64,000 nt of DNA from Salvator merianae (GCA_003586115.2 QVOM02000116.1:46477692-46541691), one strand, 5' to 3'. Numbered from the stretch's first letter, positions 1 to 12,113 are shown. Program-made: numbers and translations. Notes: a model not told the origin generated them from the letters alone.

Positions 1-685
1 GTACAGAGACAGTTTGGCCACAGTAGTCCATGCCCTGGTAACTTCCAGACTGGACTATTGTAATGCACTCTACATGGGGCTGCCCTTGAAGATAGTTTGG
101 AAGCTGCAACTTGTGTAGAATGCAGCGATAAGACTGCTGCCCAGAACTGCTGGCTGAGTGCACATTAATTACTCCAGTCCTAAAAAAAAGCCGCACTGGC
201 TGCCAATTACTGAGCTCAGTTCAAGGTTTTAACTCTAACTTAAAAGGGCCCAACTGGCTTGGACCTCAAAAATCTAAAGGACCATCTCCCCCGCCGCCCC
301 CCAAGCCCCATATAGGCCTGCCCATACCTTGAAATCTGCAAATGCGGCCCTTTTGGCTGTGTTGCCAGCCACAGATGTTGAAGAGGTGGGGCAGGTGAGA
401 GAATCTTCTCAGTGTTAGCTTCTAACTATGGGAGAGCATCCCTTCTGAGGTGTGTAAGTACCTTCATTGTATGCATTTAGACACCTGGTGAAGATACATC
501 TCTTTGTCTTAGCCTTTGTCTGAAAAAACAAACTCCGCTCCCCTTTCAGACACTTTTATTGTTTTAGCCAGTTCATTTTAATTGTGTTTTGTGTTAGCTT
601 TATTTGTGACCTGTCCTGAGACTTTTGAGTACAGAGTAGGATAGAAATACAAACAGATAAATAAATAAATAAATAAATAAAGTTA
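1..685 (+). mobile_element. L2-type LINE, 3' end with degraded reverse transcriptase
   Basis: Plus-strand translation shows the end of a Jockey/CR1-superfamily reverse transcriptase: [14 protein letters not shown] near 50-95, then LQLV and NAAIRLLP, then HWLPI near 200. It has frameshifts and stops. The 3' end carries the usual gacctgtcctgagac stretch and an (ATAA)n tail at 655-681. The copy runs off the left edge and is inactive. Confidence 0.8.
655..681 (+). repeat. (AAAT)n tail of the L2 copy
   Basis: Six to seven ATAA units closing the LINE, typical of L2/CR1 3' termini that end in a microsatellite rather than poly(A). Confidence 0.85.
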
Positions 686-689
686 AGCA

Positions 690-2725
690 ATGTGGAAAAT
701 TTGGCATTTAAAACGTGTTTGAACCAGTAGTGATGCCTGTCTGTCCTCCCAGTGGTTTGTGGAGCAGGATTCAACAAATTCAGAATAATTACTAATCCAT
801 GACAGTGAAATAGTTACAACAGATTAATCTCACAAAGCTGCTCAATTTCCTCTCCTCTCTATGCCACCTTCACTTTCATTAACCCAGGATGGCCAGCAGG
901 TGAAAGCAATTTATGCAAATCCATTTCTCGACACCATAAGACATTGTGCGGTTTGACAATAGTCAACCAAGCAGGTGACAGGACCACCTCCATGCACATT
1001 TTGTGGACCCAACTTCAAATCTGAGGCTGAGCCACTATTTTTCTTTTTAGGGACTTTTCTAAGGGTAAGATAAGCATATAATCCCTCACTTTGGCAGCAA
1101 TGTCTTTAAGACTTTGTATTTCTAAAATCCAACATGAATTAGCTTTAAATTTTAAAGCTGTTTTGTCTACTGAAGCAGAGGATACCATGGAATGTCTGTA
1201 ATAGTATTGTACAGATCTGTGCTTTCACCTTTTGTCCTTTTGCTTTTCCCTAGTCCTCCTCTAACTGGGCTATTTAACTTTTCCCCAGTACAGAGAGAAT
1301 GGTAACAGGCAAAGAGACCAAAGAGTTTTATCACCTTGTTTTCTTCCTAAAGACCATTGGTCAAAATATGGGATAGAAATGGATAGATCAAAGAAATAAA
1401 TATTGCTGGGATGCCATTTAGATACTACTGCTGTAGAGAGAACTACTAAAGCAAAGCACAAGCAACCCCACTGCAACAAAGCAAAGCTTGTGTAGGTTTC
1501 TCTGTGGATGAGGCAGTCATAGAAGGAAACCTGGAACCAAGAAATCCCTGTTGGAGTGTACTGTCTTGGATAAAGATGTATATTGTCCAGCAACACCAAA
1601 AGGGCTGGATGGAATTTTCATGCTTATGCAGGTTATGTTTCACCCTCTGTTAAGATACAATCTTGCAAAATTGCATCATTTGCAGAAAGTAGCCTAATCA
1701 CAGATTCTATCATTTGTAGAGAGTGGCTTTTTTTGTTGTTAAGTTTTTCCAAGAGCCCTGTTCTTGTGAACAGGGTGATATCAGTGAATTGGAGAAAGTT
1801 TAAACTAAGGAAGCATAAAGCTTCAATGCTGTGCATAATTGCTTGGATTCAGAAGAACTTGTTTCCTTCCTTTTTGTTTAAACTGATGCTGCAAACCACG
1901 CACAAATCATCTAGATAATGTGCAGGTTCAATCAGCAGTTGTATAGGCCAAGCCAGTCTCGTGGCTAAGTTATTCCATTTTTATTGCTTGCTTGTGGGTT
2001 TAACCTACAGGGATGATCTCCGAGTGTACACCGGATGGAAGCCCATAGACAGGGAGACAATTGGGAGAGCTAATTTGCAGAGGCTGGCATTTCAGTTAAG
2101 TGATTTCTATTGCAATATCAGTGGCAGGAGCAAGTATGACTGTTGTTTCCCATTTTACTTCAGCTTTCTTTTTTTCTTCTCCTCAGCTAAAGGATCTGGA
2201 TGCGTTGTTATAAAGACATACTTTATTTCCCACTTTTATATGGCGGGTGAGTTACTTTAGAAGTATAGTTTTCAAATGCATTTCAGAGAGTCCTCTGTAA
2301 GCAAAAGTCCCGAGTGGATAAGCTGATTATAAATTACCTTATGGTTAGTTATTAATCAATTAATCTTCAGGATCTGTGCTGTCTTTTTTTGCTCCGGTTG
2401 CATTCTTTTCCACCTCAGAAGCAATAACATACAGATCACTGCTACTGCTGATGCTTTTAGACCAGGAGTTTGCTCTTTTGTAAAAATGGGGCAGGACACA
2501 AGTGTTTTGTTTGTTGCCGTTTAAGTTTCAGTATTTGAATTGTTTTGTCTCCTCTGAGTACTGCATAATGCTTGCAATTATAGACAGGTTCTGCACGATG
2601 ACAGAACCTATGCTTTAAACAAAGGTTGCTCTTTAGGTGGTTTTTCTGGGTCTCCATGTCACTCCCAGCAGCTGTGGTGTCCTGTTTGAATGCCTGCCAT
2701 AGCTTCGGACAAAGTGAACTTTAAT
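690..2725. other. Intronic DNA without recognised features
   Basis: No coding domain, RNA gene or clear repeat seen. Short ORFs on both strands have no family resemblance. An ORF-like stretch at about 2009-2096 after cctacag lacks a GT donor and is treated as chance. Confidence 0.5.
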
Positions 2726-2981
2726 TTTATTTATTTATTTATTTATAACATCCATATCCTGCCCTTCTCCTGTGGGTCCCAGGGCAAATCACAACATATG
2801 ATAAAACAAACACAAAACATATTTAAAATATACCCCCCATCCAGCCTCCCACCCTAGCAGGACTACATTCAGAGGACCTAAGAATCAAAGGACCAGGTGA
2901 AGAGGCATATTTCAACCAGGCTCCGAAAACCATATAAAGTTGAAGCCTGGAGTGCTTCCACTGGGAGGCTATCCCAAAGCC

Positions 2982-2982
<1 letters not shown>
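2725..2982 (-). mobile_element. L2-type LINE 3' end
   Basis: On + it begins with (TTTA)n at 2728-2745, then the reverse complement of the common tail ('ccctgggacccacaggagaagggcagg' class). Upstream on the minus strand is a degraded copy of the RT C-terminus (PALWNSLP/LKTHLF type region). The body ends where a (GT)n run starts. Confidence 0.65.

Positions 2983-3017
<35 letters not shown>
2983..3017 (+). repeat. (GT)n microsatellite
   Basis: About 17 uninterrupted GT units directly abutting the L2 fragment. Confidence 0.95.
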
Positions 3018-3019
<2 letters not shown>

Positions 3020-4125
3020 AGTTTAGTATCCCTATCTTTGGTCTTCTCAGAGAGCACAGGAAGTAGCTGCAGAAGTTAGCCATTTTCCTTTGTTCACCAA
3101 TGAAGACTTTACCAGACCAGGGAAGTCCAGGCAACATAGCACTGGTAAACTGTTGCAGAAAGGTGTCAGAGCTCCCCTAATGAATGCTAAATGCACAGTG
3201 AGTGTTGCCAGAGTGCAGGAGCACTCTTATGATGCAATAGGGCTGCTCAGATGTGTGACCAATGTGTGGCCACCTTCCCGTAAGGGCTAGTGCAGATCTT
3301 GCCACAGACTGGCTTTTTCTAAAATAAGGATGGCTTAACGTTGGGGTTCTCCAAAGGTTGCTGAACCACAAATCCTTGCTATTGGGCTTTATGATGGGGC
3401 TGGGAAGTATTATAGACTGCCTCTACATATTATATTGGTGCTGGTTTCATGGTGTCCTGGCCACAGGATTGTCTAATGGTGGTGTTACCAGGATGCCCAG
3501 ACTGTTGACGGAATACTCTTGAATCATACCTATTCTTGAAGTTTGATGATACTCTGGCTCCACTTTTGGTGATGTGTGAACGCTGCCTCAGAACACACCA
3601 ATGCTCTGTGTGCTGTGGGCAAAGGGATGCAAAGGTGGGTGGAAGCAAACCTCACACTTTTATCTTATTTAAATTTTCTTTTTTAAAATAGCCGAGCAGC
3701 GGCAAATTGCAGCAGCTTCAGGGATGGATAACGTAAGCCAGATTCAAAGTTTCTAAGTGATATACACTGGTAGGAACAAAGTAGAAACCACTGATTGGAT
3801 CCGCTCTAACAGTAATTTGCTACCATGAAGGCAGCTTCACTTTGCATATCTGAATTCTGTTTTACACTATTGGAAAATGTGTACATGCTTATGCTTTGTA
3901 TTTATAAATGCTCTCTCCATATAGAGACATTAATCTAATGCATACTTTGGTTATTAAATTTGCAATATAATCCTCATTTAAAAACAACAACAACACTAGA
4001 ACTAACAATGTAAAACTATAGAAAACATTATTTTTGCAGTGTAATAATATGATTAAATAAACATCACTGCCACCCCAGCCAGATACACTGGTGCAAATGA
4101 AATTTGGAATATATATTATATATAG
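3020..4125. other. Intronic DNA without recognised features
   Basis: AT-rich toward the end (3870-4060). No domain, RNA or clear repeat seen. Confidence 0.5.
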
Positions 4126-4250
4126 TGCATTATATACGTATTAAATTTGTATCCCACCCTTCACCTGAAGATCCCAGTGTAAATCACAGCATACAATAAA
4201 ACACAAAACACTAAAACATATTTAAAATGCAACTCACCCAATCTCTCTGC
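4126..4250 (-). mobile_element. L2-like 3' tail
   Basis: The segment attaaatttgtatcccaccc, then cttcacctgaagatcccagtg and aaatcacagcatac, is the reverse complement of the conserved 3' tail seen at 2745-2820 and 18495-18560. It is followed by A-rich sequence. Confidence 0.6.
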
Positions 4251-5230
4251 AGAACCCCTATTTTGCCCCCTTTACAGACACAGAAACTCTACGTGCCCTG
4301 AACTCTCACCAGAAGCATTGCTGCCACAGGTCACCCAGGAGATTGGGCAAACAGACTGAGCTGGTGGTGATTGGTTGGGGTGGCCATTCTAACTTCTTGT
4401 GAGTCCATTGGTCCCTTTCAGGCTGGCAGGACAACCAGCAAACATCAGCCTGCTAAAAAGCAGGTGCACTTTAGTTGGAATTCTTTTTTTTTTAAAACCT
4501 TTTTTAAAAACTTTTTCTGATACCATTTCCTGACCCTAACAGGTTTAAGAATGAGCTTCACTTATATATTCCATACAAGCACCTCCACTACTACTTGTAT
4601 GATTAAGTCTGAAACATTAGTGGCCAGCAAATAAATTACTTCAGTGCACACTCAAAAGTAGCAGGGTAATCAGGTTTAACTTAGTAGCCAAACATCACTC
4701 AGAGGGGTTGGATCAGGATCCCACACGAAACCAGAAAGTCAGTTTGCTGTGTTTAGAAAATAGAGGAAAATAAGGAGAAATATCTTACAAAGTAGAAATG
4801 CCTGCTCCACTCTCCAGCTCTCTGTTCTGCCTCTTATGAGCAAGGATTAGAGGGGAGAACCCCCTTTTTATAGGAGGCAACAAACCTTATTTAATTATAG
4901 GGAAGGTTTTGGCTGCAGTGATGCCATTTCCCATGGATCTGTAGTCCTGGGTTTGGTTCCCAAAGCCAGTTAAGGAGGGGACTTCAGCGTTTGTAGGAGG
5001 CAAAAGATCCTGCCATCCTGCTCACCTTCAATGAGGTCGGGAGGGGGAGTGCTTGGCTTGCACAGGATAAGTGCTGGGTTGGGGGAGATGCTGCCAGGCA
5101 CAAGTCCCCAGAAATCAATGGGCCAATTTGCACTTGCAACTAGTAAGCACCAAGGATGCTTGCTAGTCAAATGCTTCTGCACTTGACAGGGACCTGCTCC
5201 CAATGGTTACCATCACTGGTACAGTAATTA
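4251..5230. other. Unassigned intronic DNA
   Basis: Possibly includes more of the minus-strand L2 body near 4250-4450. Otherwise no recognisable gene or repeat. T-rich stretch at 4485-4515. Confidence 0.4.
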
Positions 5231-5242
5231 GCAGTCTGGAAG

Positions 5243-5475
5243 CTTACCTGAAGTTCATAGTGAGCTTCAGGTAAGGTTCCATTTGCACCTACCTGCACTG
5301 CAGTGGCCATCTTGTCAGCTGCTGTCATGATGATGATCGGGCACAGCTACCGGTGTTTGCACTGCAAACACCTGTAGCCAGCTTCAGAAGTTTCTAGGCC
5401 TCGTAGGGCAGATGGTGTCCAGACATTGGGGTCTATTCCATCTTAAAATGGAATAATTATCCCATTCTAAGGTGG
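5243..5475. repeat. Cluster of three hairpin-forming inverted repeats
   Basis: Arm pairs: 5243-5253/5265-5275 (CTTACCTGAAG with an 11-bp spacer, perfect); 5346-5361/5363-5378 (GCTACCGGTGTTTGCA, one mismatch, 1-bp spacer); 5438-5452/about 5461-5475 (CCATCTTAAAATGG, imperfect). CTTACCTG recurs in the terminal parts of DNA elements elsewhere in the window, so this is probably a palindromic non-autonomous DNA element. Confidence 0.5.
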
Positions 5476-5626
5476 AAGGTGTGAATAGGCCCAATCAGAT
5501 CCACCCCCTCCCCCAGTTCTTTCAGCACCACTATTCTCAGCATCTTCAAGAAAGTACTACACTGATCTAAAGCAATTTTGCTAGTTCTCCAGCAAGGAGA
5601 GTACATCCTTTCTTCAGTTCACAGTG

Positions 5627-5825
5627 CACATTTAGCTCAGTGGTAATGCAAGCAGCCTGGAAAACAGAAGGTTGCTGGTTCAATCCGCAACTGCTTCCTG
5701 GAAGTAGGCACTGACATTTCTGTATCTCTGTCAAGGAAACTGAGTAGAGATGTCCCCATGGAGCTGCCCATGTGGTCCACCAGGATTCAGACACAATTCA
5801 ACAGTACCCAACAACAGCAACAAAC
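5627..5825 (+). mobile_element. tRNA-derived SINE, family 1
   Basis: Pol III box A (tttagctcagtgg) near 5631 and box B (ggttcaatccg) near 5678. Then comes the family core 'ttcctggaagtaggca...tttctgtatctctg' and a 3' part ending in a CAACAGCAACAA repeat. The same core recurs at 11.8, 21.6 and 57.6 kb. Confidence 0.8.
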
Positions 5826-5829
5826 ATTT

Positions 5830-6810
5830 GAGTCCTGTTGGGTTTAATGGAACTGGTTCTCAAACATGTATATAGGAAACTGCAGTATAGCAGCACATAA
5901 AAATCCTTTGCATAGTATGCAAATTTTATTATTACAACTCTGTCTATCCTTTGTAAAGGAATGTGATTGATTCCTAAGTGAACAGAAATTTCAGTAAACT
6001 GATTCATCATTTCTCTCCACACCAACAGACACACCAGCCATGCTATTAACATACCTGCAAACTCTTTCCTATTCAGTAGGTGTTTGTGCCATTTGAAACT
6101 GTAAATAATCTTCAAAATGTCAATTTCTGAAAGGTTTTCCAAGAGGAAGTATAAGAGGCAAATATTTATTTACTGCATGCCAGGCTATTATGTTAATACA
6201 GGGTGTTGTTTTTTTAAAAAAAAGAAAACCTTAAATTCCCACTTTCTACTTTCAGCTACTAATAGTTTGGGGGTGGAGGGAAAACACAAAAGGGATGTCA
6301 GATTCTAATATCACCCCAGCATGAATAAGAAAAGTAATTTAGCTTTGAGGAGATGGTGACATCTAATTTTAAAGTCAATTTCTCAATGGCATTTCTGGAA
6401 TCGGCATCTGTGCGGTATTTTTAGGCTGACAAATCCTTTCTTCAGAGATGATTGTGACACATCTGCCCTCTTAGGAACAGTTCCATGGACCTTAGGTAAA
6501 AGAAAGGGGGAGTTTGTAATGTGTAACTAGATTAATGATAGGAATGACTACCGTGAAATAAGAGTGTGGATGTCTTTCACCCGTATGCTGCTTTATAGAA
6601 AGACAAGGCATGTCTATGATTGATAGGTGTCAAAAGACTAGGCTGGACGTACATTTGAAACTCATTTTTTTCCCCACAAAAATCAGGTTGGAAGCAACAC
6701 TCTTAAAATCTGTAACAGGGGGGCAACAGTTCTGATATGATGACAATAATAACAGATTCCTAATAATAATATTGTTTCAAAAGGAACCAGTAGAGAGCAG
6801 TAAAAACACT
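5830..6810. other. Intronic DNA without recognised features
   Basis: AT-rich. ORFs at 5798-6142 (-) and elsewhere show no family motif. Confidence 0.5.
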
Positions 6811-6816
6811 GTAATG

Positions 6817-7267
6817 CCCTTTCTGCACTTACCTGCCATTAGTCAGAATCAGTGGGTCTGGATTAGCCATGCCCACTGATTCTGACCAGGGAAAGGCATG
6901 GATGGAATTAGCACAGTGTGTAGGATGGCATGATCCATACCAGCCCACACCGTGAGCTTCACGACCATATTGCCATACCTCCAAGGGCTAGGAACAAAAG
7001 TTCCTACCCTCAGGATCTCTGGGGGATGCAGTTTGGTGGTGCACTGTGGTGTGCCATTGAACCACGCCTCCTGTGTTCTGGATCAGGCCGCTGGTCGTGT
7101 TGGTAGACCTGATTAAATGCGTCTGTCAGGATCACACTGTCCAATGCAGATAGAGTGGAACAGTGGGGGATGTGACCTCATAGATCTGCATTAATGTGCA
7201 GCTCTATGAAGCCTAGATGTGTACTACATGGCCCCTTAATCCAAATTAAGGGTCTGTGCAGAAAGGA
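6817..7267. mobile_element. TIR DNA element, family A (about 450 bp)
   Basis: Terminal inverted repeats CCTTTCTGCAC (6818-6828) and GTGCAGAAAGG (7256-7266), perfect over 11 bp. A subterminal hairpin has arms GTCAGAATCAGTGGG (6842-6856) and its exact complement at 6872-6886. No transposase is encoded, so this is a non-autonomous (MITE-like) element. A shorter relative lies at 48755-49026. I could not read a clean target-site duplication, so the superfamily is open. Confidence 0.65.
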
Positions 7268-7269
7268 CC

Positions 7270-8080
7270 TTTGTGTGGCTTTCTAGGTTTTCCTACTCCA
7301 AGGGTGCCCTGACTCCTAAATGGAAATGCTGCAAGCCAGATTAAGAGGTACAATGTAGTTGATTCGTGAGGAGGCTTGAAAATCAGCCTCTGCATGCAGC
7401 CAATGGCACTTATCTGGGTGACCTGGCCGGTGGCAGTGGAAGCAGCCTGCTATGAAGGTCAAGCTGTATCTAAGGTGCCTCCCCCCACCAGGTAATTTAC
7501 TTCCTGGCAGTAGGGATACGTTTCTAACTTTTAAATATCGTCTTACCCTTGTGATATCTGTTCTGGTATTGCAGATTTTTATTGTTTGGGAAAATAGAAC
7601 ATCAAGCAGCCCTTTGCCTCCAGAACTGTTAGACAATAGGTGTCTATTACAGACGACTAGGTACACCACTTAACACACACACACCCATCCACATTGTATT
7701 TTTTTTTTACTATTTGGAGGAGTAGAAGATCATTCTTGCTCACCTTCACCCTCAAAGTTTCATGCAGCTAGATGTCCACATTTTGAAGAACCAGACTCAT
7801 CCCTTTTTAACACTTGTGTTTTTATTGTGTTTTTGGTGTTTGCTAGATGTGCTCTTCTCTGCCTGCTTGTGCTTTTTCAGGCATTAAAGGCCATCCTGGG
7901 GGCATGTACATACAGGATTTGCATTTATAACTGTCAGTCACACAAAGTAACTTGCCAGTTTCGAGTTAATTACAGTTCCCTATCACATCATCTCAGGATT
8001 CTCCCTATGTGACCACATTTGGCAACATTCCCAGTCACTTTCTTCCTTTGCAAACTAAGAGGAAGCATTTAGTTTAACGT
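7270..8080. other. Intronic DNA without recognised features
   Basis: No gene seen. Short ACACACAC run at 7673-7683 and a T-run near 7700. ORFs here lack motifs. Confidence 0.5.
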
Positions 8081-8135
8081 GTTTAGTTTAGTTTAGTTTA
8101 GTTTAGTTTAGTTTAGTTTAGTTTAGTTTAGTTTA
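8081..8135 (+). repeat. (GTTTA)n pentanucleotide tandem repeat
   Basis: About eleven GTTTA units with almost no variation, so it is probably recent and length-polymorphic. Confidence 0.95.
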
Positions 8136-8149
8136 ACAATCCAAGTCTG

Positions 8150-8660
8150 GAGTGTGGATTGTTGTGCCCAAGTTGTCTCTGTCTGGGAAGGGCTGAAGCT
8201 AGCAAACTAGTCTTAGGTGGCAGTTCAAGTGTGGGTACCTCAGGGCACAATTTGATTCCCAACAGGGTTAACATCTATATGAAGCTGCTGGAAATTGTCA
8301 CTGGACATTTGGGAGTAAGGGGTCATGAATATGCTGATGACATCCGTGTTATGAAAGGTTGTGAATGACCTGACCATGTGCTTGGGTGCAGCGACGGGCT
8401 GACTGAGGGGGCAGCAAGTTAAAGCTGGATCGTGACAGAATGGAGACCTTGTGGGTGGGTGGTCCCCATGTTCAGGAGCTGACATATATGCCTTTTCTAG
8501 GTGGGGTATGTAGGTTATGGGAGCTCCTAGAGCCATCAGGGCATCACCAAGAGTTTCCAGAAATGCTTAAAATGCCAGCATCCTACTGGCATCCCAGCAA
8601 GGTCAGTAGATGTCAGGCCACTGGCAGCATATCACTCCAGAGCATGGATTAAAGATAATG
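8150..8660 (+). mobile_element. L2-type LINE fragment with reverse-transcriptase YADD box
   Basis: Plus-strand translation near 8255-8365 reads NRVNIYMKLLEIV, then GVRGHEYADDIRVM, the catalytic palm motif of L2/CR1 reverse transcriptase. It is followed near 8440 by ETLWVGG, matching the downstream conserved EVLWVGG-type stretch. Frameshifts and stops show it is dead. Both ends are truncated. Confidence 0.75.
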
Positions 8661-8755
8661 TAGGATTTTCCACACTAGTTTTAAAGGGCTGGCACTTTGC
8701 TGGAATATTGGGTATTGGAGTATGCTGTGTCATCACAGCCCCAAATTTAAGGCTG

Positions 8756-8930
8756 TTTCCACACTCACCTTTCTTGGAACGGTGTAATAATTCCGCTCCG
8801 GTCTATTCCAGACCAAGCACAGCAGATACCATCCGCACTGCGAGGGTGGAGACGTCCCTTTTATGGACATCTGAGTGTGGATTAAGTCAGACTCCTAGAA
8901 GTGTTTCACCAGAAAAAAGTGTGTGATTTC
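8756..8930. mobile_element. Short relative of the TIR element group
   Basis: Begins gtttccacactcacc, like the 5' ends of the elements at 12114 and 50446 (tttct-cactTacc), followed by the GTCTATTCCAGACC palindrome-like motif. Right boundary uncertain. Confidence 0.3.
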
Positions 8931-8934
8931 TGTT

Positions 8935-11575
8935 GGCTGCTATAATGCATATGACATAACGGTGACCTTTTCCACTTGCAAACCTGAGCTTTTCCCAGTG
9001 TTTTACATCCCCTCCCCAAAAAAATGTTCTTTCTTGTTTCTCTCACTTTTCATCCCTGAGATATTCTGGAGGGATCCAGCTGACAAGTCCATATGAAACC
9101 TTCCTTCCTTTACTTTCTTCCCAGCGACCATTCATCTTTTCCTTCAAGTGATCTCAGTTATGGTAGTCATATATCTTCAGAGGTTTAACTAGGGGCAGCC
9201 CTTCAATTTGATGGAACCATTTATTCAGAGAGTTATCCAATCCAGTTTACAGATAAAGTACTTGAGAGGGAAGAGCAGAAAGTCCCCTGAGCATCAGTAA
9301 CACGTGGCAGGTGCTGAGGTCACAAAGTCACCATCTGCCCCGTTCTTATGCGAGGCAGATTGTTTGTATATAACCTATAGAAGTCCATATTAAATCTGCA
9401 GTTATATCAGCATACACGAAAAATATTCATGTGACGTTTAATCTTGGCCCATCTGACACAGCCAAATCACTCAGTTCATCCAACATTTGGACTCTTCCGA
9501 TATACTGTTATTTTTTCTTCTTTAGGTTCTTCATGACCTTCTAGGCTTCAGCTTCATGCTGTTTGATCCAGTTGACTGTGACTACCCACATGATGTTTTT
9601 AAGTGACCTCCTCCAAAGACATTGCATTACCATTCCAAGTGACCCTGAAACCAAAACAGATGTTTTGCAAACTGTATCAAAACCCAAGGGCATAGCTTTA
9701 TACCAAGGACTTAAGAAGCAAAGAGGCACCTTTTTTGAAGCATGCACACCATCCTCCAATAGGGGACCAGAATCTCTCTTGCTAAGGGGCTTGCAATGCC
9801 ACTTGCTACTTCCTCTTTGAGCTGTTTGAAAGCTCCAAGCTCTCCTTTCTGCTGCCTCCCTTTTTAGGGATGACTTCCGCCCTCTGCCTTATTCTGGTCC
9901 TGCACAGCCCACAGCACTAGGTGGTTTCACCTGAGCAATGTTTGGCTGCAGAGAATGCCAATATGCAAGACAGACTTTGGAGCTCCTACTGGCAGAATGT
10001 CCTTTAAAAATAAAAAGTACAGACTTTCCTCCCATGTTGAAATATTACTTTAATGCTCACCTCTAGTCCAGAAAACCTGCAAAAGTGCTCTTCCTTTCCA
10101 TTTTGCTCTGCAGATGGTGCAGTGAACTGGAGCAGGTGAGGGAATGGCAAACAAAATAACAGAATATTTATGTAACACTATATCAGAGGAGCGTCTTTTA
10201 AAAGAGTCCAAATCAAACTGACATCATGTTCTTCAGCTATCGATATTTTATATGCATATCCCCTTTCTCTGTTTGTCTGATGCTTTGTCTAACAATTATG
10301 CCAGAAAGATGTTCATTAGCTGACTGAAGTGCTGTAGACAGTCTGGCTTGAGGGACGTAAACCTTTAAGAAGGTCATAGAGTTTAGGCGTATTAATAGAA
10401 GGGGGAAATGATTATTTTTTATTTTTATTGTACTCCGTGCCTGGTTTTTTTCTTCTTCTTAGTCTGTATGGTAGAAGAGGACCATCCTTCCACTGTTGCT
10501 AGGATCCTCTTTGACCCTAGCTATGTCCCTAGTGAAAACAATACAAATATTCTATTTTGTTCAGAATTGCTGAGAATGAGAAATATTTTTCAACACTGAC
10601 AAAAATGACGTTAAGGGTGTGTTCAGACTAGCTATTTCAGTCGCCTTCTGGGCGGATTTCACCCAAGGGGCTCAAACAGGAAATAAGAAAATTTGTCTTA
10701 CCCTGCCTCCAAGCCTGTAATGAGGCGACTCTTCCAACAGCTGGGAGAAAAGAGCTCTCGGGTCACCTTAGAACTGAGTGGGGAGTGTCTCCACCAATTA
10801 CAGCCTTTAAGGAACCCATCAGACAATCGGACAGGGAGAGAGGGGCACCAGCAAGCTCTTGCTGACACCAGGAACTTTTGAACTCAAACAGATCTGCAAA
10901 AATAACTCCTATCCACCTTCTTTAGATTAGAAAAGCACACTGGACTTCTTATAATAACAAGGAGTGGGGGGAGAGAGAGAGAGACTTGAATTTCAGGATG
11001 ATTTTGTTTGCAAACAAAAAAAAAACCTTACAGTTAAGGAGTTAAGAAGTTGGAAACTGCTTCAGCAAAGAGGTGGGGATTTCATACCTAGTGGCCAATC
11101 AGTGAACAGCACCTTTGCAGGCTTGGTACCTGGTCTGCTGAAGCGAATAGGCTGCACTATGGGTGAATTATGAAGCAAATAAACAGGTAGCTGTGTTTGG
11201 AAGGCTTTTTTTTCTTTATGCCCAGGAATTATTTGCTCATTTTATTCAGGTGGTTTTAAAAATCGCTAGTCTGAACCCACCGCAAGTAATGAGTAGTGTT
11301 TGTGTAACTCTTCCAGGTACAGTTTGTAGGTCTATTGTTCCAATCCCCCCTCCTTTTCAATTTCTTTACTTTATACAGTTATTCAGTATACAGTTCTGCA
11401 AGTGACCGGTTACTTGCAAATTCAACTAGCCTGGGACAAGAAAAGTTTTGATGGGTGTCAGCATTGCTTTATAGGCAGCAAAGTGGGGTCTTTAATTATC
11501 TATCTATCCTGGGAGGAAAATAAATTGGTAATTTAAAAACACCATATTATGCTTTTTTTATTGTGGTAGGAATAT
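8935..11575. other. Intronic DNA, few recognisable features
   Basis: No coding domain or RNA gene seen. 10617-10690 starts 'gtgttcagactagc', which may be another degraded TIR element. A GA-rich run lies at 10967-10983. Confidence 0.4.
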
Positions 11576-11577
11576 TT

Positions 11578-12110
11578 TTTTGTTCGTTTGATTACATTTA
11601 TATCCCCTACTATATCCTGAGCCTTCAAGACAGGTTACAATTAAAATGAATAAAAGAAGAATTAAAACAGATACAAACATGCAGTATACACAGGAAACAA
11701 TAGCTGTCTCCTTAATTAAACGCCTGAGTGAAAAGGGGCAGAGAGTGGCTATAGCTCAGTGATAAAGCAAACTGCCTGAAAGGTAGATGGTTGCTGGTTC
11801 GATTACCAGCTTCTTCCTGGAGGTAGGCAATGGCAAACCACTTCTGTATCTCTGCCAAGAAAATTGCTTAGAGGTGCCCATGCAGTCAACCAGGTGAGGG
11901 TTAATAAACGGTGAGGGTTTAACACATCTCTGAAGGGAAGTCATTCCACAATCTGGAGCTATCACAGAGAAGACCTTCACACAGTTGCCTACCCTTTTAC
12001 TTTCTGATGGTGATGACAATGTCAAGACAATTTTTTTATGGGAGAAGGCACTTCTTTAGATATCCGGGCCTAAAATGTTTAGAGTTTTATAAGACAAAGT
12101 TAAAACCTGA
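11578..12110 (-). mobile_element. L2-type LINE 3' end, interrupted by a SINE
   Basis: 11578-11740 is the reverse complement of the L2-like tail (tatatcccctactatatcc, then gagccttcaagacaggttac). The older body resumes after 11895: 'gggaagtcattccacaatc' and 'cacagagaagacc' match the minus-strand RT C-terminal region seen at 2940-2980. The SINE sits between. Confidence 0.55.
11745..11894 (+). mobile_element. tRNA-derived SINE, family 1, inserted in the L2 copy
   Basis: Box A (tatagctcagtga) near 11750, box B (ggttcgattac) at 11796-11806, then the core 'aggtaggcaatggcaaacca', 'cttctgtatctctgcc' and 'gtgcccatgcagtcaacc'. The best-preserved head of the family in this window. Confidence 0.85.
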
Positions 12111-12113
12111 GGG

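Noticed and set aside
1583..1918. 111-codon + ORF
   Set aside because: No domain, and overlapped by minus-strand ORFs of similar size. Chance frame in intronic DNA.
2009..2096. Protein-like stretch RDDLRVYTGWKPIDRETIG after an AG
   Set aside because: No GT donor at its end and no family recognised. A single short open stretch is expected by chance.
8081..8135. Telomere-like array
   Set aside because: Unit is GTTTA, not TTAGGG. A simple microsatellite.
5627..11894. tRNA genes at the box A/box B positions (5.63 and 11.75 kb)
   Set aside because: Conserved non-tRNA core and tail follow, and no cloverleaf ending. These are SINEs.
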